Assembly (NCBI RefSeq): GCF_001305515.1
Contig: NZ_LJYW01000001.1
Coordinates: forward strand, 4,235,934 to 4,299,933
Length of the DNA: 64,000 nucleotides
Direction: 5' to 3'
DNA from: Prosthecodimorpha hirschii
GTDB taxonomy: Bacteria; Pseudomonadota; Alphaproteobacteria; Rhizobiales; Ancalomicrobiaceae
The translations under genes and the position numbers were made by a program. The notes under the pieces were generated by a model. The model was not told where the DNA came from. It made no database searches and saw nothing but the letters and a program-made list of their open reading frames with translations. Shown in pieces: positions 24,637 to 32,679 of the stretch (within the stretch, counting starts at the first letter, position 1; each line of letters begins with the position of its first letter).

Positions 24637-26516
24637 CCGGCGCGTCGCCGCGGCGCGCCATGGCCCCGGGCGGACGCGGACGGCTGGTCTTCGAACAGCG
24701 CGGCCAGCTGCTCGGTCATGGCGCCGGCCAACTCCTCGGCGTCGACGATGGTCACGGCGCGCCGGTAGTAGCGGGTCACGTCGTGGCCGATGCCGATGGC
24801 GATCAGTTCGACCGGGCTGCGGGTCTCGATCTCCTCGATCACCTGGCGCAGGTGCCGTTCCAGATAGTTGCCGGGATTGACCGACAGGGTGCTGTCGTCG
24901 ACCGGCGCGCCGTCGGAGATCATCATCAGGATCTTGCGCGCCTCGGGGCGGCCGATCAGGCGGGAATGCGCCCAGGTCAGCGCCTCGCCGTCGATATTCT
25001 CCTTCAGCAGCCCCTCGCGCATCATCAGGCCGAGATTGCGGCGGGCGCGGCGCCAGGGGGCATCGGCCGACTTGTAGACGATATGCCGGAGGTCGTTGAG
25101 CCGGCCGGGCGTCGCCGGCTTGCCCGCCTGCAGCCACGCCTCGCGCGCCTGGCCGCCCTTCCAGGCGCGGGTCGTGAAGCCGAGGATCTCGACCTTGACG
25201 CCGCAGCGTTCCAGCGTGCGCGCCAGAATGTCGGCGCAGGTCGCCGCCACCGTGATCGGCCGGCCGCGCATCGAGCCGGAATTGTCGATCAGCAGCGTCA
25301 CCACCGTGTCGCGGAAGTCGGTATCGCTCTCCTTCTTGAAGGACAGCGGATGCATCGGGTCGATCACCACCCGGACGAGCCGGGAGGCGTCGAGGATGCC
25401 CTCCTCCAGGTCGAACTGCCAGGACCGGTTCTGCTGGGCGAGCAGGCGCCGCTGCAGGCGGTTGGCGAGCCGGGCGACCGCGCCCTGGAGATGGGCGAGC
25501 TGCTTGTCGAGATGCCCGCGCAGCCGTTCCAGCTCGGCGGTGTCGCAGAGCTCCTCGGCATGGATGATCTCGTCGAACTTGGTCGTGAAGACCTTGTACT
25601 CGAAGTCCGGCGCCCGGTTGGAATGCGGCGGTTCCGGGCGGCGCGCCTCGCCGGCCTCGTCGGCATCGGCGGCATCGTCCTCGGCCATGTCCTGGGCCTC
25701 GGCCTCGGAGGCCTCGCTGTCGCCCTCCTCGTCCTCGCCGGCGGCCTCGGCGGCTTCCGATTCGGTCTCCTCGGTCTCGTCCTGGGCGTCGCTCTCGCCC
25801 TGGTTCTGATCCTGGTTCTCCTGGCCCTGGTCGCCCTCGTTCTCGTCCTCGTCGCTCTCCGGTTCGGCGCCGAGTTCGTCGCCCATGTCGAGCGAGGCGA
25901 GCAGGTCGCGCACCGAGGAGGCGAAGCGCTTCTGGTTTTCGACCGTGACTTCCAGCTTGTCGAGCGCCGCCCCGGCCTTGTCCTCGATCCAGGGCCGCCA
26001 CAGCTCGACGATCTTGGCCGCGCTCGGCGGCGGCTTCAGGCCGGTCAGCCGCTCGCGCACCATCAACGCGACGGCATCCTCCAGCGGCGCGTCGGCGCGG
26101 TCGGTGATGTCCTCGTAATTGCCGCGGTGGTAGCGGTCGTCGAGCATGGCGGTGAGATTCTGGGCGACGCCGGCCATGCGCCGCGAGCCGATCGCCTCGC
26201 AACGCGCCTGCTCGACGGCCTCGAACACCGCGCGCGCATTGCGGCCCTCCGGCTGCATGCTGCGATGCACGCCGACATCATGGCAGGCGAGCTTGAGCGC
26301 CATGGAATCGCCGAGCCCGCGCAGGATGGCGGCGTCGCGCAGGGTCATCTTGCGCGGCGGCTCCGGCAGGCGCGCCTTGGTGCCCGCCAGCACCGGGCGA
26401 TCGGAGGCGAAGGCGACCTCCATCTCCGGCGTCTTGGCGATCGCCTTCATGCAGGCGGCGATGGCCTGCTTGAAGGGCTCGGTCGGGGGCGTCTGCTTGT
26501 CCTTGGGGCCTGCCAT
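24633..26516 (-). CDS. cobT: cobaltochelatase subunit CobT
   Basis: 627-residue cytoplasmic subunit of the aerobic CobNST cobaltochelatase, which inserts cobalt into hydrogenobyrinic acid a,c-diamide in B12 synthesis. The N-terminal CobT domain ([26 protein letters not shown]...[16 protein letters not shown]) is followed by a long acidic linker of Asp, Glu and Gln at about 215-290, then the C-terminal VWA domain with MIDAS motif DNSGSMRG (D411). It starts 15 bases after the cobS stop. The ATG at 26516 ([11 protein letters not shown]) is used. With CobS it forms the AAA+/VWA motor that acts on CobN, which is not in this window. Confidence 0.95.
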   Translation of the reverse strand: MAGPKDKQTPPTEPFKQAIAACMKAIAKTPEMEVAFASDRPVLAGTKARLPEPPRKMTLRDAAILRGLGDSMALKLACHDVGVHRSMQPEGRNARAVFEAVEQARCEAIGSRRMAGVAQNLTAMLDDRYHRGNYEDITDRADAPLEDAVALMVRERLTGLKPPPSAAKIVELWRPWIEDKAGAALDKLEVTVENQKRFASSVRDLLASLDMGDELGAEPESDEDENEGDQGQENQDQNQGESDAQDETEETESEAAEAAGEDEEGDSEASEAEAQDMAEDDAADADEAGEARRPEPPHSNRAPDFEYKVFTTKFDEIIHAEELCDTAELERLRGHLDKQLAHLQGAVARLANRLQRRLLAQQNRSWQFDLEEGILDASRLVRVVIDPMHPLSFKKESDTDFRDTVVTLLIDNSGSMRGRPITVAATCADILARTLERCGVKVEILGFTTRAWKGGQAREAWLQAGKPATPGRLNDLRHIVYKSADAPWRRARRNLGLMMREGLLKENIDGEALTWAHSRLIGRPEARKILMMISDGAPVDDSTLSVNPGNYLERHLRQVIEEIETRSPVELIAIGIGHDVTRYYRRAVTIVDAEELAGAMTEQLAALFEDQPSASARGHGAPRRRAG

Positions 26517-26531
26517 GGTGCGCGTTCGCGA

Positions 26532-27518
26532 TCAGCTCAGGACCACGTTCAAGGCCGATTCCGGCAGGTCCTTGCCGAAGCAGCGCTGGTAGAACTCGGC
26601 CACCTTCGGCCGCTCGGTCTCGTCGCACTTGTTCAGGAACGTGACCCGGAAGGCGAAGCCGACATCGCCGAAGATGTCGGCATTCTCGGCCCAGGTCAGC
26701 ACCGTGCGCGGGCTCATCACGGTCGACAGCTCGCCGGACATGAAGGCGTTGCGAGTCATGTCGGCGACGCGGACCATCTTGGAGACGATGTCCTTGCCGG
26801 CGTCCGAGTGGAAGTGCTTGGCCTTGGCCAGCACGATGTCGACTTCCTTGTCGTGCGGCAGGTAGTTCAGCGTCACGACGATCGACCAGCGGTCCATCTG
26901 GCCCTGGTTGATCTGCTGGGTGCCGTGATAGAGGCCGGAGGTGTCGCCGAGGCCGATCGTGTTGGCGGTCGCGAACAGGCGGAACCACGGGTGAGGGCGG
27001 ATGACCCGGCTCTGGTCGAGCAGCGTCAGCTTGCCGGCGACCTCGAGCACGCGCTGGATCACGAACATCACGTCCGGGCGGCCGGCGTCATATTCGTCGA
27101 AGACCAGCGCGGTGTTGGTCTGCAGCGCCCAGGGCAGGATGCCGTCCCGGAACTCGGTCACCTGCTTGCCGTCGCGGATGACGATCGCATCCTTGCCGAT
27201 CAGGTCGATGCGGCTGATGTGGCTGTCGAGGTTGACGCGCACGCAGGGCCAGTTCAGGCGGGCGGCGACCTGTTCGATATGGGTCGACTTGCCGGTGCCG
27301 TGGTAGCCCGAGATCATCACGCGGCGGTTCTTGGCGAAACCGGCCAGGATCGCCAGCGTGGTGTCGCGGTCGAACAGATAGTCGGGATCGAAGTCCGGAA
27401 CGTGTTCGGACGGCTCCGAATAGGCTGGCACTTCGAGATCGGTATCGATGCCGAACACCTGCCGAACCGAGATCTTCATGTCGGGCACGAAGCTCGGGCC
27501 CTTATCCAACACAGTCAT
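26532..27518 (-). CDS. cobS: cobaltochelatase subunit CobS (AAA+ ATPase)
   Basis: 328-residue AAA+ ATPase partner of CobT. Walker [10 protein letters not shown] (K77), Walker [11 protein letters not shown] (D141, E142), and sensor region [12 protein letters not shown]; the N-terminus ([21 protein letters not shown]) is typical. Start: GGAGG lies four bases before the ATG at 27518 (MTVLDKG), matching usual CobS length. The frame is open upstream through three 36-bp repeats that would encode 12-residue iterations. This extension is rejected because of the ribosome site and family length. Transcription continues into cobT and the phytase-like gene. Confidence 0.95.
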   Translation of the reverse strand: MTVLDKGPSFVPDMKISVRQVFGIDTDLEVPAYSEPSEHVPDFDPDYLFDRDTTLAILAGFAKNRRVMISGYHGTGKSTHIEQVAARLNWPCVRVNLDSHISRIDLIGKDAIVIRDGKQVTEFRDGILPWALQTNTALVFDEYDAGRPDVMFVIQRVLEVAGKLTLLDQSRVIRPHPWFRLFATANTIGLGDTSGLYHGTQQINQGQMDRWSIVVTLNYLPHDKEVDIVLAKAKHFHSDAGKDIVSKMVRVADMTRNAFMSGELSTVMSPRTVLTWAENADIFGDVGFAFRVTFLNKCDETERPKVAEFYQRCFGKDLPESALNVVLS

Positions 27519-27526
27519 TTCGCCTC

Positions 27527-27634
27527 CGTGGCCGAGTACCGGAATACGCGGCGCCTTCGTCCCGTGGCCGAGTACCGGAATACTCGGCGCCTTCGTCCCG
27601 TGGCCGAACATCGGAATGTCCGGCGCTTTCGTCC
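27527..27634 (-). repeat. three 36-bp hairpin repeats upstream of cobS
   Basis: Units at 27527-27562, 27563-27598 and 27599-27634. Read on the minus strand, the middle unit contains CCGAGTA-TTCCGG-TACTCGG, a 7-bp stem. The unit farthest from cobS contains CCGGACAT-TCCG-ATGTTCGG, where the inner stem bases differ but still pair. The unit nearest cobS has one mismatch (GCGTA/TACTC). They end eight bases before the cobS start codon region and so sit in its leader or promoter. Confidence 0.85.
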
Positions 27635-27825
27635 TGTCGCGGCCGCATCGGAGCCCGGCTCGCGTCCGGTTCCGCCGCACCGGCCCGTCGCGTGGCGCGC
27701 ACGTCGCGCGCCCCACAAGGTCAGTCCTTGTGTCATAATGCCATTTCGGCCGACTGGAAATCCAAAACGGCGACAGGGCGCGATTTCGGGCCTGCAGGGC
27801 AGGGTCGCGACACCGGCGCGGGCGG

Positions 27826-28452
27826 TCAGCAGAGGCCGGTCGTCTTGAGATAGTTGTAGGCCTCGATGATCTCCTGCAGGCGGCCCTCGGCGGAGCGGTC
27901 GCCGCCATTGGCGTCGGGGTGGTGGCGCTTCACCAATTCCTTGAAGCGCGCCTTGATGTCGGCCGGGCTGGCCGTCTCGGCGAGATTGAGCACGTCGAGC
28001 GACCGGCGCTCCAGGTTCTTGAGCTTGCGGCGCGGCTCCGGCTTCGGCTCCTCCTCGGCGGCGGTCGCGGAGAAGCGCGCCCGGCGGCGGAACAGGAAGA
28101 AGCGGTCGTCGTAGCGCGGCGGTGCGTCGCCCGGATCGCTCGGCCGGCGACCGGCATGGGAGTTGACACCCATCGTCCAGGTCGGCCGGTGGCCGGTCTG
28201 CGCGTCCTTCTGGTAGTCGGCGACGGCCTCGTCCTTCATCCCCGAGAAGTAGTTGTACGACTTGTTGTACAGCCGCACGTGGTCGATGCAGAAATGGTAA
28301 TATTCGCCCTCCCGGTCACGCCCTTTCGGCGCCGGGTGAGTTCCCGCCTCGGCGCACCCGCCCCACTCGCAGGGCGGATGCGCTTCGCGCTGGATCCGCA
28401 CTTCGTCGGGCTTGATGCGGATGCGATCGAAAATCTTGGATTCGAACTTCAT
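27826..28452 (-). CDS. J-domain (DnaJ-like) molecular chaperone
   Basis: 208 residues. Unlike classic DnaJ the J domain is C-terminal, at about 150-208 ([35 protein letters not shown]), with the HPD motif that stimulates DnaK ATPase. The N-terminal part has a small Cys-rich patch ([10 protein letters not shown]...CIDH) and the conserved [19 protein letters not shown] segment found in Hyphomicrobiales homologues. The ATG at 28452 ([19 protein letters not shown]) is the family start; the longer open frame is not used. It lies between divergent bolA and cobS, the usual order in this group. Confidence 0.92.
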   Translation of the reverse strand: MKFESKIFDRIRIKPDEVRIQREAHPPCEWGGCAEAGTHPAPKGRDREGEYYHFCIDHVRLYNKSYNYFSGMKDEAVADYQKDAQTGHRPTWTMGVNSHAGRRPSDPGDAPPRYDDRFFLFRRRARFSATAAEEEPKPEPRRKLKNLERRSLDVLNLAETASPADIKARFKELVKRHHPDANGGDRSAEGRLQEIIEAYNYLKTTGLC

Positions 28453-28580
28453 CGCCCGATTATGGTGGCGGGACGCCCCTCCCACAAGCGTTCGCAGGGC
28501 GTCTCGCGCGGCCCGCCCCGCAGACCCGATCCGCATCGCGCGGCCCTTGCCGGGGGGCGTGCGGCTGCTATCCTGACCCC

Positions 28581-28856
28581 ATGTCCGCACCGCAGTCGAC
28601 CTACCGCGATCGAATCGTCACGAAACTGACCGCAGCCTTCGCGCCGGCGGCGCTCGACGTGATCGACGAGAGCGCGCAGCATCACGGCCATGGCGGCTGG
28701 CGGGAGGGCGGCGAAACCCATTTTCGGGTCCGCATCGCCGCGGCGGCCCTGGCCGGGCTCAGCCGGGTCGAGCAGCATCGCCGCATCAACGCCGTGCTGG
28801 CGGCCGAACTGGCCGAACGGGTCCATGCGCTCGCCATCGAGGCGACCGCGGCCTGA
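28581..28856 (+). CDS. bolA: BolA family protein
   Basis: 91 residues with the BolA fold: DRIVTKLTAAFAPAALDVIDES, the histidine-rich loop QHHGHGGWREGGETHFRVRI and the HRRINAVLAAELAERVHALAIEA helix. BolA proteins pair with monothiol glutaredoxins in iron-sulfur trafficking or act as regulators. It is divergent from the J-domain gene, with 128 bases between starts. Confidence 0.93.
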   Translation: MSAPQSTYRDRIVTKLTAAFAPAALDVIDESAQHHGHGGWREGGETHFRVRIAAAALAGLSRVEQHRRINAVLAAELAERVHALAIEATAA

Positions 28857-29074
28857 TCGGCACCCGGCGGGTCATCGTCGGGCCGGCGGCATCCCGCCGT
28901 CGCATCACGAAAACTTCATCCGGTGACGGCATCCTGACAGACGGGCCGGTATGGCTCGGCTTGACCCGACCTCCGCGGGGGTGGATGGTGTCGGCGGGTG
29001 GTCGGGGGTTACCGGGCGGACCTCGCAACGCCGTTGCGGGGGACGAACGCGTTCCATTCGAGGAGATGATCCGC

Positions 29075-30226
29075 ATGACGACCAACCGGTTCAATGCCGC
29101 TGCGGCCACGGTGCTGCTGGCGGGCGCGCTGGTGACTGGCCCGGCCTTCGCCCAGACGCAGAACCGCGCGCTCATGGAAATCCCGGCCGACAAGGCGCGG
29201 ATCTCCGGTTCCATCACGATCGACTACAATTCGCGCTCGGAGCGGTCCCAGTCCAAGGAGGACGTTTACGAGATCGGCGAACTGGCCATCGCCGACCTGA
29301 TGATCCTGCGTGGGACCATCAGCCGGGTGCCCGAGACCAATATGAACTATTCGGTGAAGTTCGACGTGGTGAACCCGAACAATCCGGGTCAGGTCGCCCG
29401 CGAAGTGGCGATCCTGCGCGGCGACGTGCCGATCGATTCCAACGGTCGCTACAATCCGGAGACCGGCAACCTTCGCATCGATATCGTGAAGGGCAACCAG
29501 GCGACCTACAAGTATAGCGGTGCCATCCAGGGCCGCGCCGTGGTGCGCTGGTGGGATGTCGCCAAGAAGCTGAAGTCGGCCGCCAAGGAGGCGACCAAGG
29601 CCTATTCGCGCTATGTCGACGGCAAGGTGATCACCATCCAGGTGAAGAACCCGGACCCGCTGCGCTTCGATCGGCTCGGCCTGGCCTCGGGTCCGTTTTC
29701 CTTCCTGGCCGAGACCAAGGTCTCCGGCGTGCTCGACTACGATTACGAGCTCGGCAACTGGCTGACCGACCAGAGCGGCGTCACCTTCACCTATGCGGTC
29801 GGCGACAAGGTCATCTCCGACAAGATCACCGGATCGATCCGCTTCGTGTCCGAGCCCGGCGAGATGACCGACGCCAAGGGCAAGAAGCACAAATACACGT
29901 CCTATTACGACTACAGCCTGCGCCTCAACGAGCAGCCGGTGAACAAGGATTCGGGCTTCTTCGGCGGGGATACGACCCAGGCCGATACCGATGCCTTCTT
30001 CTCGAATGCCGATACGACCAAGCCGGGCATCTACGGGCGGGTCTACTATTCGGACAGCGATACCGGCTGCAAGCGGGTGGCGGACGACAAGGGCACCCTC
30101 AAATGCGTCGGCCCGACCCGCAGCGAGGTCACCTACGACCTCAAGGGCGTCGGCGTGAACTATCAGCAGCTGGCCAACTGGGTGAAGCTGGAGCAGCTGA
30201 TCATCGGGCCGTTCACCGACGAATGA
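29075..30226 (+). CDS. large exported beta-rich protein of unknown function
   Basis: 383 residues with a clean signal peptide (MTTNRFNAAAATVLLAGALV...AFA, cleavage before QTQ at about 27). The mature protein is rich in Tyr, Asp, Ser, Thr and Lys with alternating hydrophobic patterns, suggesting a beta-rich periplasmic or surface protein, and contains a possible disulfide pair (TGCKRV...LKCVG). No family recognised. Start: AGGAG at 29061-29065 is nine bases before the ATG at 29075; the ATG at 29066 would leave no spacing. It is monocistronic, with a terminator at 30318-30358. Confidence 0.8.
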   Translation: MTTNRFNAAAATVLLAGALVTGPAFAQTQNRALMEIPADKARISGSITIDYNSRSERSQSKEDVYEIGELAIADLMILRGTISRVPETNMNYSVKFDVVNPNNPGQVAREVAILRGDVPIDSNGRYNPETGNLRIDIVKGNQATYKYSGAIQGRAVVRWWDVAKKLKSAAKEATKAYSRYVDGKVITIQVKNPDPLRFDRLGLASGPFSFLAETKVSGVLDYDYELGNWLTDQSGVTFTYAVGDKVISDKITGSIRFVSEPGEMTDAKGKKHKYTSYYDYSLRLNEQPVNKDSGFFGGDTTQADTDAFFSNADTTKPGIYGRVYYSDSDTGCKRVADDKGTLKCVGPTRSEVTYDLKGVGVNYQQLANWVKLEQLIIGPFTDE

Positions 30227-30317
30227 TGCCGACGGGCGGCTGCGGCCGTGGCGCGCGCGTCGCGTGACGGCCGCCGCTCCCGGGCCACGTCCGGCCACCG
30301 GAACGGCCTTGCGAAAC

Positions 30318-30358
30318 AAAAGGGCCCGCGCCATCCCGATCGGATGGCGCGGGCCTTT
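30318..30358 (+). terminator. intrinsic terminator after the exported-protein gene
   Basis: GCCCGCGCCATCC and GGATGGCGCGGGC form a 13-bp stem with loop CGAT, extended by AAAGG against CCTTT. It ends in a short T run. Confidence 0.85.
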
Positions 30359-30428
30359 GCGTCGGGCGCCTTGCCGGCGAGCCGGCGCGGATGGGCTCCG
30401 GCGGCGGCCGACCGGCGATCCGGTCCTC

Positions 30429-30552
30429 ATGCCAACGGCCCAGGACGCTGACGCATCGGGCCGCTGAAGTGACGCGAATTTCTCATTTGCGTCAGAGGCA
30501 TGAGAAATTCGCGTATCGAATACCGACGTTCATTCCATGATCGTCGGTATCA
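30429..30552 (-). repeat. three-hairpin structured repeat, copy 2 (candidate RNA element)
   Basis: Minus-strand reading from the stop of the 24-residue membrane protein gives H1 ATACCGACG/CGTCGGTAT (9 bp, perfect), H2 CGCGAATTTCTCAT/ATGAGAAATTCGCG (14 bp, perfect) and H3 GGCCC+GATGC pairing with GCGTC+GGGCC with a CT bulge and GTCA loop. The H2 loop contains CTGACGC, which could pair with GCGTCAG in H3. The layout matches copy 1 at 3781-3905, including overlap of the stop codon of the preceding minus-strand gene. Confidence 0.78.
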
Positions 30553-30624
30553 GCGCAGTCCGAAGAAGGACAGCACGGCGAGCACGACGACGACGAGACC
30601 GACCAGATAGATGATGCCGTTCAT
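30550..30624 (-). CDS. 24-residue single-pass membrane protein
   Basis: A tiny open frame, ATG at 30622-30624 and TGA at 30550-30552. It begins MNGIIYLVGL, has a run of valines and leucines and ends SFFGLR, giving one membrane-spanning helix with a basic C-terminus. I have the impression that near-identical miniproteins are widespread in Hyphomicrobiales, which I cannot verify here. A weak ribosome site (GCGAGGG) lies upstream. Its stop codon lies inside structured repeat copy 2. Likely an inner-membrane miniprotein of unknown role. Confidence 0.7.
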   Translation of the reverse strand: MNGIIYLVGLVVVVLAVLSFFGLR

Positions 30625-30744
30625 GGGATTGACCCTCGCGGTTCAAGGGGCGGCGCCGGCGGCGGGATACCGGGGCGGCCGTGGTGATGCAGATCAACGC
30701 ATCACAAGCTCGGCCGTTCCGTCGTCATGCGCGCGTCGGTGCCG

Positions 30745-32544
30745 TCAGGCGATTTCGCTCCACGGCCGCGACAGGGCGACGGCGCACAGGATCGTGCCGA
30801 CCAGCGAATAGGTCTGCGGATAGTTGCCCCACAATTCGCCCGTCGCCGGATCCAGGTCCTCGGAGAACAGGCCGGCGGCGTTCCGGCGCGACAGAAGATC
30901 GATGAAGATGGCGCGGGCGTCGTCGGTGCGGCCGATCGCATGCAGTGCGAGAACGTACCAGAAGGTGCAGACGATGAAGGCGGTCTCCGGCTCGCCGAAA
31001 TCGTCCGGGTGGTTGTAGCGCAGCAGGTACTTGCCGCGCATCAGCCCGGCACCGATCGCCTCGACGGTCGAGACGAAGCGCGGATCGCTCGGCGGCAGGA
31101 ACCCGAGATCGGCCATCAGCAGGACGCTGGCGTCGAGGGTCTCAGAGCCTTCGCTCTCGACGAAGGCGCCGAGCTCCGCGTTCCAGGTCCGCTCTTCGAT
31201 CCAGGTGCGGATGCGGTCGGCATGACCGCTCCAATAGGCGGCCCGATCCTCGGCGCGCAGCGTCAGCGCGATCCGGCGCAGCCGGTCGGCCGAGGCCCAG
31301 CACATCAGCGCCGAATGGGTGTGGACGCGGGCCCGGCCGCGATATTCCCAGATGCCGGCATCCGGTTCCAGCGCCACCGCGACGGCCTTCTCGCCCATCC
31401 GCTCCAGTTCTTGGAACAGGGCGCTCTTGTCGATCTCGGGCAGGCGCTGGTCGTGGAACCATTGCGTGTTGGCCATGATGGCGGCGCCGAACACGTCGTT
31501 CTGCCGCTGGACATGGGCGGCATTGCCGCGCCGGACCGGCCCCATGCCGCGATAGCCGGGCAGGGCGGCGACGATCACCTCGTCGAGATCGTCGGAGGGC
31601 ACGAGACCGTAGACCGGCTTCAGCCAGCCGTCCTGCGACAGCGCGAAGGCATTGCGCATGTAGCCGAGAAAGCCCTCCATCGTCCGGGTGGCGCCGAGCA
31701 GGTTGAGCGCGCGCACGACGAAGAAGGCATCGCGCAGCCAGCAGGCCCGGTAGTCCCAATTGCGCTCGGTATGGGGGGCTTCCGGGATCGACGTGGTCAT
31801 GGCGGCGACGACGGCGCCGGTCTCCTCATAGGCGGAGAGCTTCAAGGTGATGGCCGAGCGCAGCACCGCATCCTGCCATTCGAGCGGGATCGACAGGTTG
31901 CGGCACCACTGGAACCAGTAGCTGCGCGTGCGCTCCTCGAAGCGGTTGGAGGTCTCCTCCAGATCGGCGGGGAAGATCTCGTCGGCACCGAGCACGAACA
32001 CGATCGGCTGGGTCACCACGAAAGCCGCCTCGCGCGCCACATAGGCGACCGGCGCGTTGGTGGTGACGCGCAGCGTCTCGCTCTCGCCGACATAGCGGAT
32101 GTGGTTGGAGCCCATCACCTTGCGGGGCGACGCGCTGCCCCAGGAGAAGCGCGGGCGGATGCGCACCTGCAGGCGCGGATAGCCGCAGATCGGCTCGATC
32201 CGGCGGATCAGCATCGGCGGCCGATAGGAGCGCTCGTGCTGGATGAAGCGGGGCGCGAAATCGACCACCCGGATGCCGGAACCATCGGACGCCCAAAGCG
32301 TTGTTTCCAGTACCGCGGAGTTGGGCCGGTAGCGCTGCTCCGCCCGCTGGAAGCGGTCGAGCACGATGTCCATGAACCCGTCCTCCTGCTCGTCCATGAG
32401 CAGGCGGCAGAAGACAGGGTCTCCATCGAGATAGGGATAGCACCACCAGACGATCCGAGCCTCATGGTCGATCAGGGCTGCCGTGGCGCAGTTTCCGATC
32501 GGTGATAGATTAACAGTAGAATTTCGATCCTTCATGTCATCCAT
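30745..32544 (-). CDS. glycoside hydrolase family 15 protein (glucoamylase/trehalase-like)
   Basis: 599 residues, cytoplasmic (no signal peptide). The N-terminal beta-sandwich domain (SPIGNCATAALIDHEARIVWWCYPYLDGDPVF) and the alpha/alpha-barrel with TERNWDYRACWLRDAFFVVRAL, WEYRGRARVHTHSALMCWASADR and ETAFIVCTFWYVLAL are those of GH15. The start is ATG 32544 or 32535, both served by the AGGAA just upstream. The gene is divergent from otsA-otsB. Some bacterial GH15 enzymes are trehalases, so trehalose hydrolysis is a reasonable inference from the neighbours, but alpha-glucan hydrolysis is equally possible. Confidence 0.88.
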   Translation of the reverse strand: MDDMKDRNSTVNLSPIGNCATAALIDHEARIVWWCYPYLDGDPVFCRLLMDEQEDGFMDIVLDRFQRAEQRYRPNSAVLETTLWASDGSGIRVVDFAPRFIQHERSYRPPMLIRRIEPICGYPRLQVRIRPRFSWGSASPRKVMGSNHIRYVGESETLRVTTNAPVAYVAREAAFVVTQPIVFVLGADEIFPADLEETSNRFEERTRSYWFQWCRNLSIPLEWQDAVLRSAITLKLSAYEETGAVVAAMTTSIPEAPHTERNWDYRACWLRDAFFVVRALNLLGATRTMEGFLGYMRNAFALSQDGWLKPVYGLVPSDDLDEVIVAALPGYRGMGPVRRGNAAHVQRQNDVFGAAIMANTQWFHDQRLPEIDKSALFQELERMGEKAVAVALEPDAGIWEYRGRARVHTHSALMCWASADRLRRIALTLRAEDRAAYWSGHADRIRTWIEERTWNAELGAFVESEGSETLDASVLLMADLGFLPPSDPRFVSTVEAIGAGLMRGKYLLRYNHPDDFGEPETAFIVCTFWYVLALHAIGRTDDARAIFIDLLSRRNAAGLFSEDLDPATGELWGNYPQTYSLVGTILCAVALSRPWSEIA

Positions 32545-32679
32545 TTCCTGTCATGGTTATGGCTCGATTCTTGGTGTCAATTTGAAAAGTATTATTGAAG
32601 ATCAACATAAGCGCGCTCCCAATGATGTATTTAAGTTTTCTGACTTGACAAGGGTGGCTGCGATACAATTTTAGAAGGC

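Noticed and set aside
23524-26202. Single 892-codon frame on the minus strand
   Set aside because: It joins an out-of-frame reading of cobT with the real phytase-like gene; the real start is the ATG at 24636 overlapping the cobT stop.
27519-27908. N-terminal extension of CobS through the 36-bp repeats
   Set aside because: GGAGG precedes the ATG at 27518, and the shorter protein matches the usual CobS length.
30745-32544. Defence or toxin role for genes near structured repeat copy 2
   Set aside because: The neighbours are a GH15 enzyme, a periplasmic protein and a miniprotein with normal composition; nothing suggests a defence island there.
32645-32669. TTGACA...TACAAT promoter before otsA
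   Set aside because: Spacing is 13 bases instead of about 17, and the start would fall at the ribosome site.
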